Shown here piece by piece: positions 1 to 11,195 of a stretch of DNA of 64,000 bases; position 1 is the stretch's first letter, and the number at the start of each line of letters is the position of its first letter. Source of the stretch: Phascolomyces articulosus (taxonomy: Eukaryota > Mucoromycota > Mucoromycetes > Mucorales > Lichtheimiaceae); NCBI GenBank assembly GCA_025677815.1, contig JAIXMP010000010.1, positions 1,054,001-1,118,000 on the forward strand. The letters run 5' to 3'. Made by a program: the position numbers and the translations under genes. The notes beneath the pieces were generated by a model. The model was not told the origin of the DNA, did not search any database, and was given only the letters and a program-made list of their open reading frames with translations.

Positions 1-488
1 AAGCAATACAGGTGTGGGTGATGCTATAAAACCATCCATATTTATATTTAATCCAAAATTTTCCCCAGACAATGCCCATTTAATTTTCACATCATTATGT
101 CAGGAAATTATTTCCACTCTTGGTATATAAACTATAATTTAAGAAAAGCTTACATGAAGAATTTTCTCCTATAGGTGTGGTGTCCATAGCATGCGGATGT
201 GGATGTTGTAGTTGCTGTGGTTGTGGACGATGTGGGTTATTACGATGTTCTAATCCATCCAAAAATGTTTGTAGTTGTTCTTGTTCTGCTTCTGAAAACA
301 TATTGCTTGGTACCTGTATTGTCGCACTTTCTGAATGTGAACCTTTAAAATGACATTTCAAAAAGGGGGGTATAGAATGAAGATCACACAAAAAAAAACT
401 CATGTCAAAAAAAAATTCAATGGACGATCTGTCAAAAACGATCTATTTTCTTTTTACCTCGTTGTTGATTAGCAGCATTGTCAGACAT
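1..488 (-). CDS. 5' part of an unrecognised gene, running off the left edge
   Basis: I do not recognise this gene. A spliced model reads in frame on the minus strand: exon 1 488-458, exon 2 342-154, exon 3 23 to beyond position 1. Introns are GT-AG (457-343 and 153-24). The start codon is at 488-486 and exon 1 encodes MSDNAANQQRG. Exon 2 encodes an acidic/Gln stretch (EAEQEQLQTFLDGLEH) followed by a His/Pro/Gln-rich low-complexity segment. The exon 3 acceptor was chosen because all three frames are closed just upstream of it. The bases AAACCCTAATG overlap the start codon, a telobox-like motif. The composition suggests a nuclear or regulatory protein, but that is only inference. The rest of the gene lies outside the window. 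Confidence 0.5.
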
Positions 489-3400
489 TAGGGTTTGATA
501 TAATATAAAAGAATAGAGTATGAAAAAAGAGAGGAGAAACTTAAAGAAAGAATATATTTTATTATGACAAGAAGGATAAAGAGAAAGGGAAATGGTGAAA
601 AAACGAAACATCAGTTTACATGGAGAGTTGCATGTGAAGATGAATTGCTGGTAGTACAAAACGTACAGCTTCACGGACAAAGACTTTAATTGGCATACAA
701 CTAGATGTAACCACTTTTTCGGGTTTAATCATTTGAAGCAATTATAAAGCAAAACTGGCCCTTTTTCTTCAATGACCGACTATAAATAAAGAATAAACCG
801 CTCAGATGATTCTGTTCTCCACATTTTAAACTGCTGTATATTCTTATTTTAGCGTGGGGAAATTGAGAAAATTTAACTCTTGCTTGTCGGGTCAAAAAAT
901 GTAAAATATAATACAACAACTCCAATCGCTGGTATGAAAAGCACGCGAGAAAAGAAGAAAACAATGATCAGAAAGTGATACATAAAACGCGTGGTTTTTG
1001 TGTTCAGCTCACAATAATTGGGAAATGGTGTGATATCTCTTCATTTCTTTTTTATTATGTACTAAAAAAGTACTTTTTGTCTCTCAATTATCATCTATTG
1101 TAAAAATCTTTATAGTAGATAAAAAAAACACCACATAAAAGGTTTAGAACTTAATAAACGATCGTCCTTTAATATAGTCCAATGGCATATGGTGCTATGT
1201 TACAAACAAATAACATGACAAATCGAAACATGAACTATTTCATTCCGTTCTTGAATCCGATAAATACCGATTGCTAAACAATAATTATAAATTATGGATA
1301 TTTTATATACTTAAATCATATCATATAGTGCTATAATTGAGTGAGTAATCTTATAATTATTCAAATTATATTACCTCATCAATAACTTTTCATAATAGTT
1401 ATATATCATTACTATTATTATTATACACGAAAGACTTAATGTGAGAGTTCCATAATTTTTGAGCGCTCAAAAATTTTGAATCAATCGGAATAAATTCACT
1501 GGTGACATTTCTATCCTCTACTATATCAACGAGTGTTAATGAAATCAAGCATGATGTATATATAGAGTCTATTTAACATATTAGGTTTCTTTTATTCCTT
1601 TTCGTCAATTAAACTACTTGTTATTTTCTTAATAAGCCTTCCAATCATTCATTTATCCCCTTTATTATACAAGACGAAAAAAATATTTTACTTTTTCACA
1701 TTAATAACAAGGTAATACAAAAAGAAAGTGATCCAGAATTAGAGTTTGGTTAAGAATTTCTTCGGTGTAGAACCCTAATATAAACGAGTTCCTGATATAT
1801 AAATACATCTATCTTTTCCAGGGAAAACATATAGAATAACTCAAAATCATGATTTAAAATATAGTAGAGTGACTTCTTTGATGAATACAGTTTTATCCAT
1901 ATAAAATTGGTTTATACCTTGATTTGGTAGTTAATGGGCAGATAATAAACACCCTCCAACGCAAAGAGAAGGTAATTAAGACCAGATTGAAGCAGGCACA
2001 TGCTTTCTGTTTTTTTCCATTTGTTTCAGTAAATTACCGAAAAAAAGCTTATAAAACACATTTTTCATTATATAATCAATCCACAAATCCCGCAAGAAAT
2101 ATATTAGAAGTTTTAATATAGTTTTTTTTTTTCAAATATTTATACAACTAGAGTCTTTTAATAATAAGCAATTCTGTTACAAAATAACATATAGTAATTT
2201 TTTTAGAGTGCGGAGTCTTACCATTTTGGGAGTTTTTACTAGATACTCATCAAGAATTAGTTTTTTCGTGGCTGTTGAGATTATCATATGAAATCCTAAG
2301 TGTATATAAAATATAATGCTTTTTTTTTGTAAATGTTAAAAGACGATCCAGTAGTATTGTTTATAGGGTAGGTTAGTCATAAGAATGATAATCAAGATTT
2401 CTACTCTAGAACAACCATGGCTGCCATATACATAAATTAACCCAACTTTCCTACTTCAGTAGTCTAAAATCGGAAACAAAAATAAGAAAGAAACCACGTT
2501 GATGTGGTATATATTAGTCGAGCATCTCCACCATAATCAATAAAAGTTCAAATACCAGTTTACATGAGCCAATTTTGCTACTTTGTTAAATACATGAAAA
2601 AAAAATTCAAATCCCAAAAAGCTAATAATAATTTAGCAATGAAAAAGATATGCGCAAAAAACATCTCCTTCCCTTTTAAAATTTTATACTTTCTTCTCTC
2701 ATCTGCTTCTTGTTCGTAAAAAGTGTATTTGAATGTCTAGTGGGACTATGAAATACGAAAAACGATACGTCTTGCTTTATATACAGTTTGGATTTCATGG
2801 AGTAATTTTTTTCCTTTGATCATATGAAGTTATTTCATATTTATGGAATCAGCGAGTTCTTTGCTGATTAATTAAGATAACTGATGTTGGTGAATATTCA
2901 ATACTACAATAAATTCCTAAAATTAGCTATAATAAATAGGTAGTTGTTGATATATAATTATAGCCATCTTTAAAAAACCAACGGGGGACATGAAGTTTTC
3001 AAGTTATAATCCTACATAGACTAGCAGTATAATGAACAACTGTTAGTTTTAATATTGTAAATTAAATCCCATACGTACTAGATGATATGACGTGCCTTTT
3101 TATTTAAATCTATATAAAAATATTAGTGCAGAAACAGTAATAGATCAAATGAATTCTTATACGCGACCTCGTTATAGCTGTCAAAATCGAACAGTTTTTG
3201 TGTTTATTCTGGAATAAAATAATCATCAAATCTTCTCCTTTTGTGTCACTACATCACTACATCAATTCCTATCCATTCCTTTAAAATCGCTGAAAGTAGG
3301 AATACGATAAGTTGTAAATATAATAAACGGGGAGCGCTAAAAAATAATACGCAACGTTACTGCCTGGCTTTATTGTGAGTTAATCATTCAGTTTAGCAAT

Positions 3401-6203
3401 TTTAATAACAAATATTTAACCTCTCTGATTTATGAGAATATAATAATAAAAAAAAAAGAATTCGAGTACTCCCAAAAGTCAGGTAAGGGTTTGCACTACA
3501 AAAATGTGTATTATATAATTGCACTCTAATATATATAGCGATTACTATTTTAAGCACATAAGAAAGAGAAAGGAGATGAAAAATTTGATATATAAGCATG
3601 GGCACTCACCAGGAACAATACTTAATAACTTACTAAAATATATAGAGGGCCCATCTAAACCATCTTCTAATTTTTCAAAACGTAGCAAAAAACGTTCTGG
3701 TAAATTTATACATGGATGATGCGTGGATCATATATTACAAGAATTTACGTAATAATAGCGTGATTATGGTGCTGAAGATTCGATGTCATTGGTAAGAAAG
3801 AAAATGTATGAATTATGCATATAGAACTTATCAACATCCTGACTTCTCATGTCAGGCAACATAATACACATATACAAGGTGGAAGTTCAATCTTTGCTGG
3901 AGAGTAACAATATAGGAGTTAATTTATTATTAAGCGAGCATTGTCAAAAAGTCTAAAAAGCTATCGATTCCTTTCATCCACTGATATTCCCATATTTGGT
4001 AAACACCCAATCCCTTCAAAATAACTGATTTTAGACAGTATAAATAGTTGTAATGGATTGTTTATCTATTCATTAAGAGCGCTTTATAAGGATGATATTT
4101 TTGTTACGAGGCTTAAGTTTTTCCACATTTTGATCCACCACTGACGTTGTATTTTCTACGAAAACCAGCATAGAGCCATGTATCTCAATGATTGAAGGGT
4201 CCTGCTCAGGAGTGGTTGTATTTGCTAGACTACCCATCATTCTCAATACGTATGCCCTCCAGTTTGGCTTATATTAGATCAATCTTTCTAGAATATATAT
4301 ATATATATATATACTTTTCAAATAACTTAAATTTCGCTGATGGATGGTAGTGGTAGCTGCCATAGATCGGTCTTGAGTGCAGATTGAAATGCTTTGGTGG
4401 TCTTGGAAACGCCCATTTGATCACTATTGAGTTGACATATTTATTAAATTTAATCTCTGTAAAGATCATTAAATATACAAAGGGCTCATATCAAAATTCC
4501 AATTATATAGTAACATCTGATCGGACTCTTTCCTTTTGTTACCCACTTTTGAATCTTTGAATGGAACATGCTTTTTAGCACCATGATTTTCCTCCACAGG
4601 GTACAATACGTTCTATAGACACCGAGGCTTAATTTAAGTTTATGAGATTTTCGTAGTTATGAAAGAATTTAAGGTCAACAAGATATTCCAATGTATGCAA
4701 AATGGTGGAAATTATCGATATATTAAATTTCTTCCTAGCGCTTTGAATAGTTGTTAGATATGTGGATGTCAATGACAATAGTAAGTATGTATATGTATTA
4801 TGAGCATTACTCCCTTCATCTTTAATGGTACATTGCTTTTCTCCCAAGATCAGCAGCGATGTGCAAAATGACGTTTTATACTGTTGTCGTTGTGCGGTAT
4901 GGCGTGGCAGTATCAATAGGAAGATTACAATCCTACTGTTGAAGGATACTCGTTTCCTCGATATCTCGATTGCTTTACTCATAATTAGGGATCAATTCTG
5001 AACTAGATTCTAAATCAGAGGTGCTATCATTTTCATGAAACATCACCTTTACTTTTTAAACATTCTTCCGAGATGGATACCCTGCAATTCAAGCAATCGA
5101 ACGGTAGTTCATAGAAGATGATCTTAGAGTTATCCTGCTTTGTAGTTCTAATGGAATTTTCAGGAAATCAAGATATTCAATATGAATTCTCCACTAGTAA
5201 TTTTTTCATCACCGAACTAATACAATACACGACCTGTGTAATGAAATCTTAGTTTCATCTAGTGTTTAAAACTTCTGGTAAGCACATTTTTTATATAGAA
5301 TATGATCCTCCCATAGGTTCAATTCCACTGATAAATCGTCCGAAGAGACTCGATTGAAGGATAGCATGTCTGCATACGTAGTAAAAAGTTTGATAGTACA
5401 CTTTTTTTAATCGTTAGGTTGGATAATGCAAATGAAGTCCATGCACTGATCGACAATACTACGGCTGCGTTACCCTGAATTTCAAATTAGTTACTCATCA
5501 CAACGTACACATGAGTTTTCACACACTCACAATCATCGCCGAATGAAAAAATCTGTCATCAATAAATTAAACTTGTTTTCACTGTTGGCACGAAATTCAC
5601 GCCATGATTTAATACCATATTCCACGGCAAAAACAAAAGTCTATACCCCTAAATAAAGAATTGCAGATTACTATTATTCTTTACCTGTTTATTTTAATAT
5701 TTTAATGCCTCCTTATATATGATATATGTTAACCGTACCAAAAAGAGGCTTTGATGTATAATATGTTTAGATGACACTTAATGATATGATATGATGTTTT
5801 ATAATGCGGTTAAAATTTTATTCGATAAGCATCAGGTGGGTAGCCTATTTAAAAAGAAGGTTGCAGATCATTGCTGTAATTGTGTGTTCCACCACGCTAC
5901 ACAAGAAATCTTTTTTTTTTCTTTGTATATAAAAAACCTTCTCCTTTCTTTATATTTTTTATACGTTTGAACAGGAAGATGATATGAAGTTTCCCTTTTC
6001 TTCTTCTTCTCCTTTTATGTATGCATGATTGTAATACTCTCCTTGCAAGACAACTGAAAAACTATTCCATTTATTTATCTTTATTATAAACTACTTTTTT
6101 TTTCTTTTTTTCTTTCGAGTCAGTTCTTTTTTTTTTCGTACTTCCACTCGTTTAAAACTCCCCCAAACAAAAAGCGATCAAACATAACAAAATATAATCA
6201 AAT
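489..6203. other. long gene-poor AT-rich interval
   Basis: There are no convincing intact genes. The interval is AT-rich with many homopolymer runs. It holds a short AT microsatellite near 4294-4312 and a possible decayed F-box/LRR gene at about 4.1-5.5 kb (separate entry). Short open frames here have low-complexity composition and no recognisable domain. The last 150 bases before 6204 are pyrimidine-rich and are probably the promoter and leader of the arrestin-like gene. Confidence 0.5.
4080..5500 (-). pseudogene. possible relic of an F-box/LRR-type gene
   Basis: Several short open stretches on the minus strand have protein-like, leucine-rich composition but are broken by stops and frame changes. 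One piece at about 5460-5310 includes SNLTIKKSVLSNFLLRMQT. One lies at 4982-4629 and includes TILHTLEYLVDLKFFHNYE. One at about 4258-4070 reads on from PNWRAYVLRMMGSLANTTT. The spacing of hydrophobic residues resembles the LRR half of F-box proteins such as the intact gene at 47.0-49.3 kb. No F-box itself is visible. No single frame or plausible splice pattern joins the pieces. It may be coincidence in AT-rich DNA. Confidence 0.25.
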
Positions 6204-8369
6204 ATGAAAAATACAACCGAGAAGCAACAACTACAGCCACCGGATTTCATTTCTTACCATCCATTTAAAAAACTGGAGGATATAGATTTAAATGGCAATC
6301 ATAACGATTTATATGGTCCATCATCATCACGTACAGCAACAATAGCCTCTTCTTCTCGAAGTTCCAGTAGTTGTAGCAGTAGTAGCAAACAAACAAAAAT
6401 GGCACCGGCTGCCGCAGCAGCAGCTTATGAACAACAAAGACACTCCAAAGCACCGCGTGTCAATATTATGATTGATCAACAACCAGATTACATTGAGAAA
6501 GGTAAATCTATCTTTGGTCGATTATATATTGACACCAATGGAGTACCTTCAACTACACGCGTAAAGAATCTCCGAGTATCAGTATTTGGAAACGCACGTG
6601 TGCATGGTGACCAGCCAGATCAACCATTTTCTCAAGGTTTATTTGATTATAAAAAGGATGTCAAATTATTATCTACGGGAGTACGCATCGTAAAGCGTGG
6701 TGTTGAGAGTAACAGCGAGCAACTTGGGTTGTCTCCTTTTTTGACCAGTGATGAACAGAAAGAACAACAACAAAAGGTACCTGCAAGAAAACGGTCTAAA
6801 GACAAGGGACGAATGATCGACCCAGATGATTTTGATATCCATGCTGCTATACACCATGATGAAGAACAAGAAGGAGTAGTACATTCAGGAGAAAATAATA
6901 ATAATAACGGTGACTGGTTTCAGGGCATAAATAACAATAACACTAGTAGTAGTAACAAGATGAAATCACCATCATCATTCAAACAAGCACGCGATAAAGC
7001 AATTGAACAACTGATGGAACGAATTGCTCTGTGCGCACCCAGTAGTGAATCTGCTAGCAGCCATGGCATGTCACTTCAAATACTGAACGCACCACAAACG
7101 GATCAGGAAGAAGAAGAAAAATCGTATGATCTTGAACCAAACAAGAATCATCGCATCCGTTTCTCGATCCCGATTACAACGCGTCGATTACTTCCTGGTT
7201 CACTTGAGCATAACAATCATCCAATCCGTTACCATATCGTTGCACTTTTAATCTATACAACAGATAGCCACCCAAATGCAAGTTCAGTCTCACATATTGT
7301 TGTACCATTAACCTTCCAGCCGACACCTATTGCCACATTTAAAGACACTGATGAAGAATTGATCACCGCTCGGCAAAAGACCAATCCAGTTTCCATATGG
7401 ATTACAAACAGTAAACTGGATCAGATTCTTCTTTCTGTCAAAACAAAACAAGCGGTAAAAACAATGCCACCACCCCCGTCATCACCTACTTCTTTAACTG
7501 CTGAACAAAATGCCGGTTCGTTCAGTCGAAATGAAAATAGCCGCAACAACAACAATAATAATAGTAGTAGTTTGATTGTACGAGATAATAATACGACTAC
7601 AACATGGATGGCACGCCTTCTTTATCATCTCAGTCATTATTATGTACAACGGCGAAGGGTGCTAACAACTCCTCATCTCAAGTGTTCCTTAGAATTGCCC
7701 CACAAGACATTCAGTCAAGGTGACGCGATTCCACTGCGAGTACACGTGGAAAACACGGGTCTTGATATTTCTCAGGTCATTATCGAGACTAAACTCAAAA
7801 AACGCCTTTACATGACGTATCATTGTGGTGAATTGGCTGAATCCAAACTAATTGATCAAGCAACCACGTTATTTACGGCAAATGATCCAATACAATTAAT
7901 ACCAGTTTCAGCGACATCCAATAACAACAATAATGATCAAATCTCCATCAGGAGTACAGCCAGGGATTCGGGGATGGGGCTAAAATGTGATGGCGGAAGT
8001 GATGACAGTAATACTACTACTCCTAGTAATCTGTCTCCAGTCGTAGCCGTCGAAAGCAGTAGCCTATGTTACTCAAGAAATATCGTATTCGATCTTACCA
8101 AGGTGCTCTATGTTTCGGATCAATGTTCACATACTGTACTTCCAGAAATGACCAAGGATACATTTGAAATCTCTTATGAGCTACAAGTCGCTGTCTCCGT
8201 GTTAGGATCTCGAATCATTTCAACCACACACGAAGAGACTAACCAATCTTTCTTTTACGCAAGTGCAGATCAACACTTTTCAAGGAGTAGTATTACTCGC
8301 AACAAAGGTTATTTACTAAAGCCACCTTCAATACCCATTATGATTGGAAGCCAACCAAAACTAATATAG
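6204..8369 (+). CDS. arrestin-domain (ART-like) trafficking adaptor
   Basis: Single-exon gene of 721 residues. An arrestin N-like region runs from about residue 85 (VNIMIDQQPDYIEKGKSIFG, then VKNLRVSVFG). It is interrupted by an Asn/Ser-rich linker and resumes near residue 318 (HRIRFSIPI...LLPGSLE, then YHIVALLIY). An arrestin C-like region starts near 490 (LKCSLELPHKTFSQGDAIPL, then VENTG). Fungal proteins of this family act as adaptors that recruit Rsp5-type ubiquitin ligases to plasma-membrane transporters for endocytosis. I saw no clear PPxY motif, so ligase binding is not shown. The first ATG follows a long pyrimidine tract and was taken as the start. Low-complexity Asn/Ser runs make the protein longer than a bare arrestin fold. 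Another function within the arrestin superfamily is possible. Confidence 0.8.
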   Translation: MKNTTEKQQLQPPDFISYHPFKKLEDIDLNGNHNDLYGPSSSRTATIASSSRSSSSCSSSSKQTKMAPAAAAAAYEQQRHSKAPRVNIMIDQQPDYIEKGKSIFGRLYIDTNGVPSTTRVKNLRVSVFGNARVHGDQPDQPFSQGLFDYKKDVKLLSTGVRIVKRGVESNSEQLGLSPFLTSDEQKEQQQKVPARKRSKDKGRMIDPDDFDIHAAIHHDEEQEGVVHSGENNNNNGDWFQGINNNNTSSSNKMKSPSSFKQARDKAIEQLMERIALCAPSSESASSHGMSLQILNAPQTDQEEEEKSYDLEPNKNHRIRFSIPITTRRLLPGSLEHNNHPIRYHIVALLIYTTDSHPNASSVSHIVVPLTFQPTPIATFKDTDEELITARQKTNPVSIWITNSKLDQILLSVKTKQAVKTMPPPPSSPTSLTAEQNAGSFSRNENSRNNNNNNSSSLIVRDNNTTTTWMARLLYHLSHYYVQRRRVLTTPHLKCSLELPHKTFSQGDAIPLRVHVENTGLDISQVIIETKLKKRLYMTYHCGELAESKLIDQATTLFTANDPIQLIPVSATSNNNNNDQISIRSTARDSGMGLKCDGGSDDSNTTTPSNLSPVVAVESSSLCYSRNIVFDLTKVLYVSDQCSHTVLPEMTKDTFEISYELQVAVSVLGSRIISTTHEETNQSFFYASADQHFSRSSITRNKGYLLKPPSIPIMIGSQPKLI

Positions 8370-9681
8370 ATTAATATTATATATAAACTCTATTCTCCTT
8401 ATTTAAAATAATAGTATAGTAACAATAGTAGTAATGTTTTTTTAATAAAAAAAAGTTATATATATATTGTTGTTTTAAATACGCATGTCATCTTTTTTTC
8501 CCCCAAAGATTGACCTAAATTAGTAATCCAAACTAAATTGTTATTAAATATCTGGTTTATGCTTTTCCCTAAAAAAATAAGAATAAAGTTGAATTTGCTT
8601 GGTATTATGGTGATGATTAGTGGTTGAAATGTCGAATTGTACATTATTTTATTGAACTAATAAACATGGGATAATGTATTCCCCGTAATAACAAATTTGA
8701 ATCTCCTTGATAATAATAAGAATAGCTAAGAAATGATCAGGATTATTAGATTTCTAAATAACAGTATTCGTCATATTTGACAAAAATTCGACATTTCCAT
8801 TGTACATACAGTGATGGCTCTAGAATAATTTTGTAAGTAAACTTGATGATGATGTGGAGATACAAAAATAGTACGGAGAAATTTGCGAATCCAGGCACGA
8901 ACGATGAACAAGAAAATAGTTTATGAAGTGCTTTTTAGATCTATATGAATATTGGAGATTATCCTACTGATGCAAAAATTTGATTCAGAAGAGTTGAACC
9001 TCGGTACATGAACAAGTGGCTAGTCGTACATTTTTCCCCATTTCAATAGATGAAGAATTTGCTATTGGTCCATTTGATAGAATACGATCTATTACACATG
9101 GACCTTATTATAGAAAATTACCGATATATCCCCGCTTTAAATCGGTCATGATAATATATATCAAATGTATCGTTATATATATCAGCTATTGTTATGTTGT
9201 TATAGCAGCGAACAGACATAATTGTGAACTTTTGTAGAATAAACTACATAAACCTGCAATTTGTGTCGATAATGACGATAATTTATTAAACGCAGAGATC
9301 GGTACCATCGTTTTGTAAAGAATATATTGGTTGTTTTAAAAATAATACAATCATAAATATTTTTATATGACGAAAAACCAGATAATCTCGTGAGAATAAA
9401 AAATATTTATTATATCTTGAGCAACTGGATTCCCGTCAGAAGGTATTACTGTTACACTATCCATCAGAAGACTTGGTGAATCGGGGAACACAAAATCGAC
9501 AAAAGGAAAAATAATTTTCTGTTCAAGAGGTAATAGTCAACTTTGATCTGCAGCATCTAAGTACACTGATTAGATAATTATCCCTATAAAAGACATTCAT
9601 CCACTTTTGACGCTTTCAAATAATGAACAAGAAAATTCAACTTCTGCATAATGACTAGTTGGTATTTTTTTTATTTTGTAT
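8370..9681. other. intergenic, AT-rich
   Basis: This is the 3' flank of the arrestin gene plus unassigned DNA. A short open stretch on the plus strand near 9016-9130 and another on the minus strand near 9525-9355 (PFVDFVFPDSPSLLMDS) look mildly protein-like but have no start or splice context. Nothing firm is seen. Confidence 0.4.
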
Positions 9682-10436
9682 TTACACACTAGGATGTTGA
9701 CTTAACCCACAATAAAAAAAAAAGTGCAATAAGTAGATGAATAACGTGACGCTAAATAGCATCAAAAAGAAAGCCAACAGGATGGGTGGATAATAGAATG
9801 AATACAAAATAACATTGAGAAAATATCCGATGTATATGTTTTGACTGCCACGACATGGATGATCAAAAAGATGCGTATCAGAAAAGAAAAGAAATATCGT
9901 AACAAGTGCTACAAGAAGATGATGGATAGTACGAGCAGGGACCAAAGTATTTATGATGGATGATAATGAAAGCTTCACCAACAGGACCAGGATCAGAGTG
10001 ACGCGAGGAACTTGAGCACAAGGACCAAAACCAGAGAACCATGATGGATGGAAAAAACCTTCTTGCTTGTTGGCTGGATGAGTAGATGATAAACAAAAGA
10101 ATTGGATGATGAAGAAGAAAAGTAAAACGGTATGGTAATAATTTGGTTGCACTACACTTTTTTTTGAGAGTGGATAGGATATTCATACAGATCTCGTATA
10201 GTACTCTAGTTGCACTGCTCTTTGTTGGATTGAAAGAAGAAGTAACAGAAGACGGTAGGGTGGTAATTTTTCAATTTTTGGGTGTTCTTCTTTAAACCTT
10301 TTTACATTGTTTTCGTTGGGAAGAGAGATATGGGTTACTTGTTTTTGTTATATAGAGTAGAACATACTGGAGAATAGAGTACGTCAAACTTAATAATTTC
10401 GTCGCCTTGCATTGGCTGAAGAACAGACATTTTATT
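9682..10436 (-). CDS. possible multi-pass membrane protein
   Basis: I do not recognise this firmly. The main open frame (10152-9682, 156 residues) is strongly hydrophobic with about four potential membrane segments. It includes PRVTLILVLLVKLSLSSIIN and a charged loop with FDHPCRGSQN. A second frame opens upstream at 10186. A separate short candidate first exon at about 10434-10372 (MSVLQPMQGDEIIKFDVLYS) ends at a GTATGT donor. The three pieces could be exons of one membrane protein. The FDHPCRG/YIGY pattern loosely recalls fungal wax-synthase-like acyltransferases, but I cannot show a catalytic motif. The exact splice pattern is unresolved, and a relic is equally possible. Confidence 0.3.
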
Positions 10437-11195
10437 CAGAAATAACATTAGTTGATGGGTGAGATATGAATTTGTTTTATGTTTCCTCTTCTTGTGTATG
10501 TTTTGGCGGATAATGGCTTTCAATCCTATTCCAGTAGAATTGTTTTTATTTTTCAAAAACCATACCAATAATTAGATGCTGTCACTCTTGCGGTAGCAAC
10601 CTACTTGAGCTAGATGGTATAAACAACCATGGTGGAATAAATGAGTACGTATCTCTGTAAGTGCTATTTCAACTTCTTTTCTTTCTTAATTTCTTTTTTA
10701 TATTCTATTATTATTATTTATTTCTCTTTAAAAAAGCTCAATTTACAAAACTTAGTACTATTTTTGACCACTTATTGATAAAATGTTGTCTCGTTTTTTA
10801 TATGCTGGGTTTGAAATAAGGTATCATCCGGTTTTTGCCGGTAGTTGGTCATTCCACGTCAATTTTCGATGCATTTTGTTACAAAGTTTCATCTATATTT
10901 CTTTTTACATATTTGTAAGTCAAGATAATCTATATGATTATATAAATAATAGTGGGAAAGGGGAAGACAATATTCGATTGAACCATGTCATTTTTTTTTA
11001 CCGTTAACGAAATGAAAAGGTACCAGAACTAAAGAGAAAAAAAAGCTGAATAAAGAAGCAATAGAGTTTACTCCGCGGGAAACATACTAGATCAATTATT
11101 TATAACGGAAAAATGATTTCGCATTTTTCATGCATTTATATACTTGGACTTTTTCTCATGAATATTCCCCCTTTTATCATCATTTTATTCAACTT
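10437..11195. other. intergenic, upstream of the MFS gene
   Basis: AT-rich DNA with pyrimidine tracts around 10670-10735. No coding sequence is supported. It probably carries the MFS transporter promoter. Confidence 0.4.

Noticed and set aside
5290..5335. GGTTCAATTCC resembling a tRNA T-loop
   Set aside because: No A-box, acceptor stem or anticodon arm could be built around it.
9016..9237. 73-codon plus-strand frame
   Set aside because: The first 40 residues look mildly protein-like and then become Ile/Tyr-rich. It has no ATG start at its 5' end and no family.
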